From Buddleja alternifolia (taxonomy: Eukaryota; Streptophyta; Magnoliopsida; Lamiales; Scrophulariaceae), in NCBI GenBank assembly GCA_019426215.1, contig CM033405.1, positions 4,565,001 to 4,629,000 of the forward strand: a stretch of DNA of 64,000 nucleotides. The letters are read 5' to 3'. How positions within the stretch are numbered: position 1 is the first letter of the stretch; the number at the start of each line of letters is the position of its first letter. The position numbers were made by a program, and so were the translations under genes. Positions 10,422-22,766 of the stretch are shown in pieces. Below the pieces are notes generated by a model that saw only the letters and a list, made by a program, of their open reading frames with translations, was not told the origin of the DNA and ran no database searches.

Positions 10422-11965
10422 TGTTAGGAATTTCATGTTAGAAGTTTTGATGATGACAATTAAGTTTTTGTTAGACCTCAAAAAAGTTGTAAGTTTATTT
10501 TCGTAGAAAACTTGTATAGGCTTTGAAGCGTTAGATTTGTAATAGATTTATTAGGCTTTGTTATCTTACTTTAGAGTGTTAGGCAAAATAGTCTTAGGCT
10601 GAGCGTCTGATGATTTCTGAGTGAGTTTATCAGTGGTAAAGTTCGAAGACTCAAGCGCCTGATCTCAGAAGATAGATACAATCTCCAAGCGTCCACTTTG
10701 GCCAGCTATATCAAGCGTTACCTTATGGGACAGAAGTGATTTCACCTGAATTTACTTCTAAGTCCAGAAGGAGTTTAATGCAAATATTCTCAAAGCATTA
10801 AATACCAACGGGTATTAATTTCAAATGCATTAAATGTTGATAAGAGCATTTAATATGATAAGCAATGTCAGACGTACGGAGAAGCCACCCTATTGGACTG
10901 TCAACTATCTCAGACTGCAGCACCAACTTTCGTGCAGCAGATTTTCAGGAAAAAGGACAAAAGCTGTTCACTCGCGAAAGTGAGAGACACGCGCCAGTGC
11001 ATGTGTCAAACGGACACTTTCTCCAAGAATACCTATAAATAGGACTTCAACAACAAACAAAAAAAAAAGCAACAATTTTATCAAAGCCAAATTGCTGTTG
11101 CATTAAAATCTCATTCCTTAAATTCTCAGAAAAGCCAGAAACTTCAAGAAACATCCAAATTGCTTTTCTTATATTCCTGAGACAGTCAACAAATATCTCA
11201 AACATTCCTTTTGAAGAAACCAGATTCCTACTGAGATATTACCAAGTTGTTTGAACTTCATCAAAATCAAACAAACCTTTTAGAAAATCCCATCCAAGCC
11301 TCGCGATCTGTGTGAAGTCGAAGTTGGATACTTGCATCATTTCTGGGTGAAAGAAGCAAGAGGGTTGAAGTGATTTGAAGCAGAAATCTGTGTGATCAAG
11401 GAGCTCAAGTCATCGACATCCATCTCTCCCTAATTTGTAGAAGATTCTGTGTGATTCTTTGAGAATCATTTTAGTGGATTGCCTCCAAGTGCAAAGGAGA
11501 AGAAGGACGTAGTTGGGATTACACCACCCAACGAACCTTACAAATATTGTGTTATTTACTTTTCAGTCATTTCATTCATCTATCATATCATTGCATAAGT
11601 AAAACACAATCAAAAGCTAAGCACCTAAGAAACATCTTGTGACGCTAAAACTTTCAAAGAGAAGACTCCAAAATCATTCCGCTGTGCTAACCCTGATTAA
11701 AAGAACTGAACGCTTAACCTACAAGGTCAAAGTATTCAATTCCTGAAGTCTAAGTTAACTTTATAAAACAGTCTTCATTAGACGCTTCACAAAGTCTCAA
11801 ATATCTTATGTGAACGCTAAGGTGAAGCGTCACACTCTTCAAGCGCCTATCATTTCAAGCGTCCAAATACGTTTAATACGAAATCTTTTTAAGTCGAAAA
11901 AGACTTAAGGGTCTATTCAACCCCCCCCCCTTCTAGACCCTTTCGTATGCCACTTGGGACCAACA
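10422..11965 (+). repeat. Sirevirus LTR 1 (5' LTR, 1544 bp)
   Basis: It starts TGTTAGGAATTTC and ends GGGACCAACA. A TATAAATA box is at 11034-11041, and a poly-C run is near 11922-11932. The word AAGCG occurs about seven times on the plus strand. It is nearly identical to LTR 3, differing by a handful of substitutions and small indels, so the insertion is recent. Confidence 0.9.
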
Positions 11966-11967
11966 AG

Positions 11968-11979
11968 TGGTATCAGAGC
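11968..11979 (+). other. primer-binding site (initiator tRNA-Met)
   Basis: TGGTATCAGAGC lies two bases after the LTR end. This is the standard copia PBS, complementary to the 3' end of plant initiator tRNA-Met. Confidence 0.9.
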
Positions 11980-12068
11980 GGTTAATTTTGAAATTTTAAA
12001 ATTTCCAAGCATAACTGCTTGTTTAGATCTTTTTCTTTCAAAATCTAGTTGCTTTTTAAAGCTTAGAT

Positions 12069-13487
12069 ATGGCATTTGCTAAAGTTCCCAAATTGACAGA
12101 ATCAAATTTTGACACATGGAAAGTCAAAGCATTTACGTATTTATGTTCATGCGATGATGACATGTGCGATATTATTTCAGATGGGCCAATCAAAATATAC
12201 AAAGTTATCACAAGAGCGCCTGGAGCCACAGAAGAAACCCCTGATGGTTACGTTGAAAAACCAAAACAAGAATGGTCTCCAGATGAGCGTCGAAGAGCTA
12301 ACTTGGACAATGTTGGTCGCAACGCTCTGTATACGGCTATTGGTGATAATGATAACTTATTCAATAAAATCAAATCTTGCAAAACGACTAAAGAAATATG
12401 GGATAAGCTGGCTACAATCTGTGGTGGTTCAGCTCAAATCAAAGAAAACAAACTTTCCATTGCTAAGGAAAAGTTTAACGGATTTAAGATGCTACCCAAT
12501 GAAACACTAGAGCAATTGGATATAAGATTCACAGCTCTTGTTACAGAACTTACGTCATTGGGAATGGACTTACAGAATCGAGAAATGGTGGTTAAGATCT
12601 TTAGAAGTCTACCAAGTAAATTCTTGATGAAGACAACAGCTATGAGAGAATCAAACATGCTGGATCTCTTAACTCCAGAAGACGCCTTTTCAGAGATAAA
12701 AGCTTTTGAGTTCGAGTTGAACTCTGCTAGTGACATTGTGAGTAATCCAGTGATTGAATCTGGAGCGCTCATTGCATCAATCAAAGGCAAATCGGGTAAC
12801 AAAGGAAAGAATTCGGACATTAATGAGGAAGAAGAGTTGGCTTTGCTGAATAGATTCAGGAAGTTCTTGAGATATGAAAAGAAAGGAAAAGGTCCTAATA
12901 GTCAAGGACAAAGTTCATATCAAGCGCCTTCTCCCATACAACAACAGTTTCAAGCGCCTCAATATTCTGTTCCTTTACCTCAAGCGCCTGCTCAATATCA
13001 AGCGTCTACTCAAAATCTCCCAGCTCCAGTGGTTTCAAAACCACACACTGCAAGGCTAACAAGTGAACAAAAAATGAAAACCAATCTTTGTTATAATTGC
13101 AGGAAACCGGGGCACTACCAGGTAAATTGTCCCTATCCAAATGTATCCAAGCCCTCAAGGCAGGATTACTTGGATAGAAACCAATTCAGGAGCAACCTTC
13201 GACAACAAGGTTTGCTTGCGGAATCAGAACCAGCATCAGCACCTGAAGATTTAGAATCATCAGACGAAAGTAGTGATGATGATGAGCCGATAGATGACTC
13301 AGCGCTCATATGTCTCATGGCCAGAGATGATGAAGCGTCCCCTGAGGTAATCAATGAATTATCAATTCCTCTTTCTTATGATGAATTACTTGACAAAGTC
13401 AAAGAATATTACAATGAATGTCAAGAAGCTGCCAAAATATATCAAAATGATCTCGCTATTATTTCATCACTCAAAACGATAAAGTAA
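12069..13487 (+). CDS. Sirevirus gag, main reading frame
   Basis: A 472-aa frame opens at the first good ATG after the PBS. Residues about 1-230 form a copia-type gag (UBN2-like) domain, with LTESNFDTWKVKAFTYL near the start and later W-x-K-L and LPNETLEQLDIRF blocks. A Gln/Pro/Ala-rich linker follows at about 285-330, in which QAP is often written CAAGCGCCT. A CCHC knuckle, CYNCRKPGHYQVNC, is at about 343-356, followed by an acidic Asp/Glu/Ser stretch. It stops after an A run at about 13478, and the following frame continues as if one base were missing. The product would form the particle and package RNA. Confidence 0.9.
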   Translation: MAFAKVPKLTESNFDTWKVKAFTYLCSCDDDMCDIISDGPIKIYKVITRAPGATEETPDGYVEKPKQEWSPDERRRANLDNVGRNALYTAIGDNDNLFNKIKSCKTTKEIWDKLATICGGSAQIKENKLSIAKEKFNGFKMLPNETLEQLDIRFTALVTELTSLGMDLQNREMVVKIFRSLPSKFLMKTTAMRESNMLDLLTPEDAFSEIKAFEFELNSASDIVSNPVIESGALIASIKGKSGNKGKNSDINEEEELALLNRFRKFLRYEKKGKGPNSQGQSSYQAPSPIQQQFQAPQYSVPLPQAPAQYQASTQNLPAPVVSKPHTARLTSEQKMKTNLCYNCRKPGHYQVNCPYPNVSKPSRQDYLDRNQFRSNLRQQGLLAESEPASAPEDLESSDESSDDDEPIDDSALICLMARDDEASPEVINELSIPLSYDELLDKVKEYYNECQEAAKIYQNDLAIISSLKTIK

Positions 13488-14269
13488 CGCTCAGAGCAGA
13501 GTTGCAAATTCAGCAACAGTGCATTGAGAAAAACCAATCGCTTGAGAGTGAAGTTATTCAATTGAGAGGTGATCTTGATATAATAGTCAAGAGAGAAGCT
13601 GATCTGATGGCTAGACTTGCCAAGTCAGAACAGCTCATCTCATCGTTGTCCAAAGCATCCAGAAAGCTCGACAATGTGACTGAAATAACAAGGTTGTTTG
13701 GAGAAAAGACCGGTTTAGGATGCAATGAATTCGGTAAACAACCAAACAAACCTAATGTTACGGCAAACAACAAAGGAAAGGGTGTTTTCTTTGTTGAGAA
13801 AGGTTCACAAGGTCAAACTCAAAATGAACCAAGGGACAATGGTAAGAGGCCAAATGAGAAAGTCAAAACTAACTCAGACAAGGGTAAGGCTAAAGCAAAT
13901 GATCCACAAAGACAGACTCATCCAAACGCTCAAAAAGCTATGGATAAATCTAGTCACTGTGAATCAAGCGCTAAGCGTCTAGCACCAAACGTGCAACCCA
14001 AGCCAGAGCCAAGGAAATACCAGCGTCGATATCCAAAACAGTCAAGATCATATTATCGATACTATGATAATTATGATTATGACTATTATTATAATCGTGG
14101 ATATTATTATACATCCAAAAATTACACACAGCACAAGGTGAAACCCAAAAAGGCCAATATTCCTACTATGAAGACAAGGCAAATTTGGGTTCCTAAAGTT
14201 CTAATTAACACTAACAAGGATACTAATGTTGAAGGACCCAAGCAACAATGGGTACCTAAACAGAAATAG
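13488..14269 (+). pseudogene. Sirevirus gag C-terminal extension (out of frame with main gag)
   Basis: A 255-aa frame opens at 13502, but the same frame can be read back to about 13480, so this is most likely the gag tail separated by a one-base loss. It starts with a Leu/Glu/Lys helix (coiled-coil-like) and then becomes basic, Asn/Lys/Gln-rich, with a Tyr-rich segment (about residues 180-210). It ends in QWVPKQK and a UAG stop at 14267-14269. Pol begins within about 20 bases in another frame. Whether the gag-pol junction uses readthrough or a shift cannot be settled from this copy. Confidence 0.65.
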
Positions 14270-14283
14270 AACTTCCCTTTTGA

Positions 14284-17200
14284 TTGCAGGTACCTAGAGC
14301 TAAAGTCAATACATCTGTTTGGTATTTTGATAGTGGATCGTCAAGGCACATGACAGGTTCCAAAGATCTTCTGATCAACTATCAAGCTGCCAATGGTCCT
14401 CAGGTTGTATTTGGTGATAACTCCAAAGGTAAAACCAAAGGTATAGGTACTGTGCATAGGGGGAACATCATGATAAGTGATGTTTATTTTGTTGAGGGTC
14501 TAAAGCACAATTTATTAAGCATAAGTCAATTCTGCGATAAAGGCTTTGAAGTCATATTCTCAAGTGACTATTGCTATATAAACGACGCTAAGACTAAATC
14601 TACTAAACTAAAAGGAAAAAGGAATAACAACGTATATTTGGTAGATTGGGGTTCAACACTTGATAACAACCCAACATGCTTTGTTGCTAAAAATGAATCT
14701 AAAATGGGTTGGTTATGGCATAGAAAAATGAATCACCTCAACTTTAAGACAATCTCTCAGCTTATAAGTCAAAATCTTGTAGAGGGATTGCCAAATGGAC
14801 CATTTCATAAGGATCGCCTCTGTGACGCTTGTCAAATGGGTAAACAAGTTAAATCATCTTTCAAGAGAAAACCTCATCTATCTACTTCTAGAATACTTGA
14901 ACTACTTCACATGGATTTGTTTGGACCTGTTCAAACAATCAGTGTAAGCGGTAAAAAGTATACTTTAGTGGTAGTAGACGATTTCTCTAGATTTACTTGG
15001 GTGGAATTTCTTTCATCCAAAGATGAAACATGTGACAAGTTAACAGCGCTTATTCGGCAACTTCAAACATTGAAAAATCTTAAGGTTGCAAGAATAAGAA
15101 GCGATCACGGTACTGAGTTTACTAACAAGGTTGTTGAGAAGTTTTGTGCAGAAAATGGAATACATCATGAGTATTCAGCTCCCAGAACTCCCCAACAAAA
15201 TGGTGTTGCTGAGCGCCGGAACCGAACGCTTAAGGAAGCCGCTAGGACTATGTTAGCTGAATCCAAGCTTGCTCCTAGATTTTGGGCCGAAGCGATCAAC
15301 ACTGCTTGTTACACTCAAAATCGATGCATGATCAACAAACAGCATGGAAAACTCCATATGAACTGTGGAAAGGACGTAAGCCAAATATTTCATACTTTCA
15401 CGTCTTTGGTTCTAAATGTTTTATCCATAATAATGGATCCCAAAGCCTAAAGACTTTTGATCCTAAAGCGGATGAAGGAATCTTTCTAGGCTACGCCAAA
15501 AATGGAAAGAATTTTCGCATTCTCAATAAGATCAAATCGAAGGTTGAGGAATCTATTCATGTTGTGTTTGATGATACTAACCAAGAGCCGAGTAAGGTAA
15601 ATGTAAATGATGTAGGAGTTGAAGATCTATGTCATCAAGCGTCCAAAATTACTATTGATGAAGATACTGACGATGATGATGAGATCTCAGTGCCTCCTCC
15701 TAAGAATACTCGTGAAATCAATCTAAATTATCATGTAAGAAATTCGGATGATCATGAAAAGAATGATCATCAAGAGCAAAGAAGGAATCGTGAACTTGAA
15801 GCGCCAACGCAGGAGAATGGTCAAGCGAATGATTCTCAAGCGCCTGTTCATTCTCAAAACCCCTTTCAAACAGATAGACTATGGTTACGTGACCATCCAC
15901 CTGAGCAAATCATTGGAGATATTGAAGCACCAGTTAGAACTAGAGCCGCTACATTTAATGAGGCTATGTTCGCAAGCTTTCTATCTCAAATGGAACCTAA
16001 GAAAGTGGATGAAGCGTTAAGTGATCCAAGTTGGATTGAAGCTATGCAAGAAGAGCTCAATCAGTTTGAGCGAAATAAAGTTTGGATGCTAGTACCAAGA
16101 CCAACTCATCAAGGAGTTATTGGAACTAGATGGGTATATAGAAACAAGATGGATGAGGACGGCATTGTTGTAAGAAACAAGGCCAGACTCGTAGCTCAAG
16201 GATACTGCCAAGAGGAGGGCATTGACTTTGATGAGACTTACGCTCCTGTTGCTCGTCTTGAAGCAATCCGCATGTTTCTAGCGTACGCAGCGTTTAACAA
16301 GTTTACAGTATTTCAAATGGACGTAAAGAGTGCCTTCCTGAATGGTAAACTCCAAGAAGAAGTGTATGTGGAGCAACCTCCAGGATTCATCAACAATCAT
16401 GGTAAGGGTATGGTTTACAAGCTCGAAAAGCACTTTATGGGCTTAAGCAAGCACCTCGAGCATGGTATGACACTCTCTCTATCTTTCTTATTGGTAAAGG
16501 TTTTTCAAAAGGCAGCGTTGACACAACGTTATTTAAAATTACCAATGATGAAGATATTCTCTTAGTTCAAATTTACGTTGATGACATTATATTTGGTTCT
16601 ACTAATAAGCGTCTGTGTGAGAAATTTTCGAAAATGATGCAAGAACAATTTGAAATGAGCATGATGGGTGAATTAACCTTCTTCTTAGGACTACAAGTTA
16701 AACAACTCCCTAATGGCATATTTATCAACCAAGCTAAATATACACGAGATATGATTAAGAAATTTGGTATGGAAAATGCATCATATTCAAAAATTCCAAT
16801 GAGCCAAACGCTTAAGTTAGATAAAGATGAAAGTGGAAAGAAAGTTGATATCACTAATTATAGAGGTATCATAGGATCACTTCTTTATCTCACTGCCAGT
16901 AGACCTGATATTATGTTTTCGGTATGTATGTGTGCACGATTCCAAGCTGATCCTAAAGAGTCACACTTGACTGCTGCCAAGAAAATCCTTAAATACCTAA
17001 AAGGCACACAACATGTGGGCTTATGGTATCCCAGGGATTCTCCTTTTGAACTAATCGGTTACTCAGATGCAGATTTTGCAGGTTGCAAAATAGATCGTAA
17101 AAGCACTAGTGGTACTTGTCAATTCTTAGGTGATAGGTTAGTTTCATGGCATAGCAAGAAACAACAATCCATAGCTACCTCCACAGCCGAAGCTGAGTAT

Positions 17201-17521
17201 GTAGCTGCAGGAAGTTGTTGTGCACAAGTTCTATGGATGAGGCAACAACTTAGAGATTACGGAACAATCTTAGGACCAACTCCCATTCATTGTGATAACC
17301 AAAGCGCTTTAGCCATGACTCAAAACCCTGTTCTTCATTCAAGAACCAAACACATTGACATTAGATACCATTTCCTTCGTGACCACGTTCAAAAGAAAGA
17401 TATCTCCATGCACTTCATTGGAACTGACAAACAACTGGCAGATATCTTCACCAAAGCACTCAATGAACAACGTTTTCTCACTTTGAGAAGTGAACTAGGT
17501 ATGATTGATTTAAACGCTTGA
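14284..17521 (+). pseudogene. Sirevirus pol, copy 1 (PR, INT, RT, RNase H) with frameshifts
   Basis: Frame 14284-15450 has the protease motif WYFDSGSSRHMTG, the pre-integrase HX..C block (WHRKMNHLNF, CDACQMGK) and the integrase core with LLHMDLFGP, RSDHGTEF and PQQNGVAERRNRT (D, D, E residues present). A one-base shift near 15345 leads into 15282-16565, with the linker and RT ([34 protein letters not shown]). A shift near 16430 breaks RT. RT then continues with YVDDIIFGS near 16575, and RNase H lies in 16634-17521 (DADFAG, TAEAEYVA, HIDIRYHF, ADIFTKAL). It ends at TGA 17519-17521. Breaks fall in A runs, so they may be sequencing errors rather than decay. Confidence 0.9.
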
Positions 17522-18314
17522 TCATGAAGCATCATATTTTATTAGGCATATAATTTAGGGGGAATCCACTTAAGTTATATCTCACAATATTCTTTAAAAA
17601 AAAAAAAAAAAAATTATTTTTACTTGATCATAACTGTAAGCGTCAATGATAAAAAATTTTCAGATGCATAATCATCAACGCTCAGCTCTATGTTTGCATA
17701 AAATATTGAATGCTCAAAATATTGAAAAGTCTTTTGACTTCAAGCGTCCATTTTATCAGCTAAGCGCTGAATAGTTTATCAAAAATTTATAAAATATTTT
17801 CGTTACAAGCCATGCATAAAATTTTCAAACTTCTTTCAAGGTCGTGGGTAGACTCAAAGGTCTATTTTGTACTCTACTCACACGCCTCTATCACATCAAA
17901 CTGGCGGGTACTCAAATTTTTTAAAAATGACGGTTCAGAGATAGCACGTGTTTGTGTACGTGTCAGTGTACAAACATGCGCGTGTGTTACACTCTGAAAA
18001 TACCAAACGTTAATTTTCTTTAACTCGGATGTCAAATCTTTATATATGAGAATTACCAAATGTAACTTCTCTCTTTTACACAAAACTCGCGTCCGCAGTT
18101 AATAAATTATGGCTAAGATTCAACAGTTATTACACGTGTTTAAATCCTACTCAGACTACAAACACAAGTTTCAAACTCTTTACTGTGTCATTTAAAACAC
18201 AAACTCTGCAGAAAAAGTAACTTACTTTCTATTCACGCATATCTGCAAATCTCTCTTTATCTCTCTCAATACAACAGAAAATCTCAGTCCATCTTCTTCG
18301 TTTAAACAAAAAAA
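17522..18314 (+). other. spacer between Sirevirus pol and third ORF
   Basis: There is no long frame here. A polypurine-like TTTAGGGGGAA lies near 17556, and Sireviruses often carry extra PPT-like tracts after pol. A poly-A run sits at about 17597-17613. AAGCG words recur (17700-17770). The same spacer is in the second copy at 25566-26359. Confidence 0.6.
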
Positions 18315-21300
18315 ATGGCACCAAAGAAATCATCATCTACTTCTGCTGAAATTACCATCAAGGTAACTGAAGGTCTTGTTGTCGACTGGAAATTTCTATA
18401 TGAACAAACTCAGATCAACCTGACGGACATAATGGACATGGTCGTCCAAGCTGGGCTCAAACCTTCTTAACCCAATACTCTTATATGTTTCCTACTGAAG
18501 TTGAAACTTTCTGGAAGACTGCTACACTTTCAGAGGACAAGAAGTCCATCTCTTGTCAAATTCCCTTCTCCAAGAAGGAGTCTCCAAAGGAATTCATCCT
18601 ATCTGCTTCCACCATTGCCAAGAACTTCAATTTGCCTAATGAGGGTGAGGCACTGGATTCTGTTACGTTGAAACAAATTAAGGAAGCATGGGCAATCATG
18701 AGTGCGTACGACGACGTTCCTTACACTCAGTACTTCGAGAAGAAAGACCTGGTGTCCAAATAACGGTTATTGGCTGATTTCTGCAGCAAGATCATAGAAT
18801 GCCGCGTGGGAACCTTTGATAAGGTAAATCCTGTTCAATTTCAGATGATGGTTGCTATACTCTTCAACATCAAAATCAACTGGAGTGAGTACATCTTCGG
18901 ACGGTTTCGGGACAGTCTAAGCGCTTCAAATAAGCCTTATGGACTCATCCTGAGTGACATCTTGTTTAAATCGAATTGTGTGTACTCGTCTGGACTTCCG
19001 TTGAATAAGTCCAAGTTGTTGGGAAAAAAAGGATTCTGACCAATATGTTCAATCCTCCAAAAGTCAGTGGTGCGGCTAGACCCTATTCTGAGCGGCTGGA
19101 AAGAACGCCAACTGCTTGCTCAAAAGGCTGAGAGACCAGTGCCAGAGGAAGCTGTGAAGCGTCCAGCAGCAACGAAGAAGAGAGCCCCCAGAAAACCCAA
19201 AGTTAAAATTGCCGTCCCCTCTCAAAAGATTGAGAGGAAACTGATGAGGATGCCGAGGACAAGTTGCCTCTCAAAAGACGAAAGCTGGAAGGGATCATTA
19301 AGCAAATAGACTTTGAAGAACAGCTGCTGATCCTCCCGCTCCTCCGGCTAAACTAGTTGAAGGAGTCAAACATTAAGAAAATCTTTAAGCGTTCCAGGGG
19401 ACTAGCAAGCGTCAAGTACTCCTGAAGAGCCTGAGACAGTTGAGCCAAGCGCTCAAGTCGTCGTTGAGCCAAGCGCTCACAGATGTTGCAGTTGAGCCAA
19501 GCGCTCAAGTCGTCGTTGAGCCAAGCGCTCAAGATGTTGCTGTTGAGCCAAGCGCTCAAGTTGCCGTTGAGCGCTGTTGGTTGAGCCAACGCTCAGATGT
19601 TGCTGTTGAGCAAGCGCTCCAGAAACTGCTGTTGAGCTTAGTTCTCAGGGTAAGTTTTTTCTTCCCACAGCATTTCTATTCCTACATCTGTAGAAGATCC
19701 TGCTCTTATAGAGGATGGCTCTTGTTTTTTCAGCTATAGTTCCAGCTGCTGCTGAAGTGTCCACAGATGTTCTGTTGGATGTTGACCTGACTGGAGTTGT
19801 AGCTATCGCTCAAGATGTTGCCGCTGAAGTAGCTGCAATTGAACCTGAGGAACCTGCTACTTTAACAGAGGCACGTTCAGAAGGTCAGAACGCTGCTGAA
19901 GACGTTAGAGCTCCTCGTCACTTCTTTCAACTCGATCCGCTGAAGACAATTGATCATTCAATTAACTATATGCCCCCAGCGCTCGACGAAGATTTCATTC
20001 CTGCAGGATATAATATAGAAAGATATATTGCTGCAGAAGCTGACGCTGCAAGACTGATTGACTTTGACAGCGCAATCAAAGCAACCGTTCTAGACAGACC
20101 AGGAGACAGACCTCCTAGATGTGCCGTGGATGTGGCTTACTATCTTGACAATGGCCACAGCAGACCAACTGGGTTCGCGCTAAGGGATTACACTGTTCGT
20201 GTGTATGATCCTCTCCGTCCTAGCTTTCTCAATCCCTCAGAGTCAGTCTTGAACAGAGAGGTTACACACATTTCCCTCAGACGGCTCACAGCCCTGAAAA
20301 TCTTGCATCGGCCCGTCCTCTCTGTCTATGGAAAAATAAAGAGATTCATGCTGGTGAGCGCCTTGAATCGTTGACCGATCTGCTCCAGACTGAAGCTGAT
20401 GCTTACTTTGACAGCGTCTGGAATGCCAACTATCAGCCTGATAAGCACCGCTTTGAAGCCATAAGAGATATTCATCTTGAAGGTATTCGTGCTATGGTGA
20501 CTGCTGGCACAGACTTCTGTATAAATGAAGTAAATTGGGTTGAAGCGTACATGGGACATAAATACACCTTCCCAGAGTTAGTCCAAGCTCCCCATCTTTT
20601 CGGCATAGGCATGCATGACAAGAAGCGTCAATTCGCCAAGTATTGCCTCCTGAAGCGTCAACAAAGACTCGGACCTGTTCTCAAGCTCCCAATTATTAGA
20701 CATCAAATAGAACAATGTCTACGTCAAGAACTTCAGAGATTATCCCTCACCCCTCTTCGGTTTAATGCTCAAGCGTCTTCCAGTGGTACAGTTGGTGAAC
20801 GGTGCTTAAATCTTGCTCCAAGCCACTGTGAAGAAAACTCAATCTGATGGTAAAGATTCTATCTCCCGTATCTCTCTTTGATAAAATCTTCACTGCCAAT
20901 CTCAGATCTTGGAACGGCTCAGTGATCAATTCATTCAAAGGATATCCGCTGCTCCCTTCCATTCGCAGTGAGGTACTCAATCACTATGAGTATGTTCTTT
21001 CTCTCTGCTTGAAAGGAATCAAGAGCTCGCTCAAGCCATTTATCCGTATCTTGAAGAGTACTATGCGGACTGTGTGCCTACACATCGACGTCCTGCATCT
21101 CTTCCCTCAGATTGCTTGATTGGATTTTCCAGAACTCACTGCACAGATTCACTATTCTCCATCGCTCAAGCGCCGTCCAAAGTTTTCCCAGATCATGTGC
21201 TGGATATCATTGGTCCAATGTACATCAGGGCCATTGATAGTCCTCTTCGCACATTTATCTCCGGTACTTGTATGTCCAGGACCAGACTCATTGAACTCTT

Positions 21301-22530
21301 GGATTCTACATCCACCTCTTATGCCGACTCAGCAAGCTGGAACTTCCAATTCACTGACTTTCGCCAGCCTGAGTCAACGCTTGAGGAAGCGCCTGCTGAG
21401 ACATCTGAAGCGTCCAAATCTGCAGATACCAGTATTCCTGACGCTCCTGAACATGCTACCATTGATAGTGCTGAAGATACTTCCCTGGATATTCGAGGTA
21501 CTGTTTTTGATCCAGCCTATCAAGTTCCTTTTGACTCTCTCAAACACTCATCACGGTTCAAGCGACCAGCTCCTCAAGCGGTTCAATCAGATGAGAGTCA
21601 AGCCTTCGGTCCCCTGCTTAAATCTGTTTTGGAGACAATTAGCGCTCAAGCTACTCAGAGTGAAGAATCTCTCCATTGGATTAAGGAAGACCTGGCAAAG
21701 ATTGAAACTCACGTAATGAGCGCTCAGATTGCTCATATGCGTAGTTCAGCTCAAGCGGCAGTTGGTGAGTGCAAACAAGACTTTCAAGAAATGCAGGATG
21801 CTGCCCACGCAACCCAACTTGCCATGAAAGAAGAACTTGAAAAGCGCCTTGCAACCCTTGAGATCTCTGTGAACGCCACCAGCGCTAAGCTTCTTGTTAT
21901 GCAGGAACGCTTCGACAAGCGTCTGGATGACATCACAGATTCCTTATCTCAGATTGCTCATCAGGTAAGTGTACTCACAAACCACTTCTTAAAATCTGAT
22001 GATGGCAATAAGGGGGAAGAGAAGAAGAAAGGAGAAAGCGGAAAGCGTCCAGTTCAAAAGTTGAAGATCCTCCGTCTCCTAAGCGTCAAATGCCTCCTTC
22101 TCAGTCTGCGCTTAATCTCCCGTCTTGGATAACTGCTCTGAAACAAAGTTCATCCGGAGCGCCCAGTAGTACACTAAGGGAACCTCCTAGAGCGTTATAT
22201 CCAACCTACCAATTCCTACAAGAGCACTGCTTGAACAGTTTGACATTCCTCTTCAGAGAACATCCATTTCAGAACCTACAGATCCACAGATCTTAGCTGA
22301 AGAAAGAAAATGACTGATTTTAGCCAAGCTTTTCGAATCTGCCTAAGGTACATTGGTATCGACCCAACTGACTGGGATAATCATTTTAAAATATTCAAGA
22401 AGAGACACAAGAAGAAAACAAGCTTATCATCAACAAAGATCATGAAGCGATGATGATCTTGGAAGACAATCTGACTGAAGCTATCCGAGCTGAAATGTCC
22501 AAGCGATACAGAGTTAGACCAAGTCATTAA
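18315..22530 (+). pseudogene. Sirevirus third ORF (env-like position), copy 1, frameshifted
   Basis: It starts at ATG 18315 (MAPKKSSSTSAEI) and ends at TAA 22528-22530, about 4.2 kb broken into many frames by single-base changes. Visible parts in order are an N-terminal part with FCSKIIECRVGTFDKVNPVQ (about 18780-18840); a Lys/Arg-rich stretch; an octapeptide-like VEPSAQ repeat (19437-19625); a middle part with HFFQLDPLKTIDHSINYM and IERYIAAEADAARLIDF; and a C-terminal coiled coil (about 21780-22000). I see no signal peptide or membrane segment, so the env-like label is positional only. The N-terminal part may be related to the putative plant transposon protein family, unverified. Confidence 0.7.
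19437..19625 (+). repeat. in-frame minisatellite coding VEPSAQ units, copy 1
   Basis: 24-27 bp units built on GTTGAGCCAAGCGCTCAAG encode VEPSAQVV and VEPSAQDVA. Here the units are disrupted by small indels. The copy at 27477-27668 has eight regular units. Confidence 0.85.
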
Positions 22531-22766
22531 AGCTTTCTGATTTTACATTATCTATATTCTTGTCTCTTATATCTTTAAATATTCAGCTGTAAAAATGCTT
22601 GTAATTCTCGATAAATATGAAATGCATTTTTTTCTTGCTGAAACATCTCGTTGAAGCGTAACTAACTTTAACTAACGACTACTGATCAAAGCTAACTTTT
22701 ACTTTTGGCTGTCTAACTCTTGAACTATAAAAGAGTAAGTATTGCCATCATCAAAAAGGGGGAAAT
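22531..22766 (+). promoter_or_regulatory. Sirevirus 3' untranslated region with polypurine tract (PPT 22753-22765)
   Basis: After the ORF3 stop a short AT-rich tail leads to AAAAAGGGGGAAAT directly before the LTR start TGTTAGG at 22767. The PPT primes plus-strand DNA synthesis. The second copy is at 30809-30821. Confidence 0.85.

Noticed and set aside
11968..11979. tRNA-like sequence near the Sirevirus LTR
   Set aside because: Only the 12-base complement of the initiator tRNA-Met 3' end is present; it is a primer-binding site, not a tRNA gene.
19437..19625. CRISPR-like regularly spaced repeat
   Set aside because: The units are contiguous, in frame and without unique spacers; it is a coding minisatellite in a plant retrotransposon.
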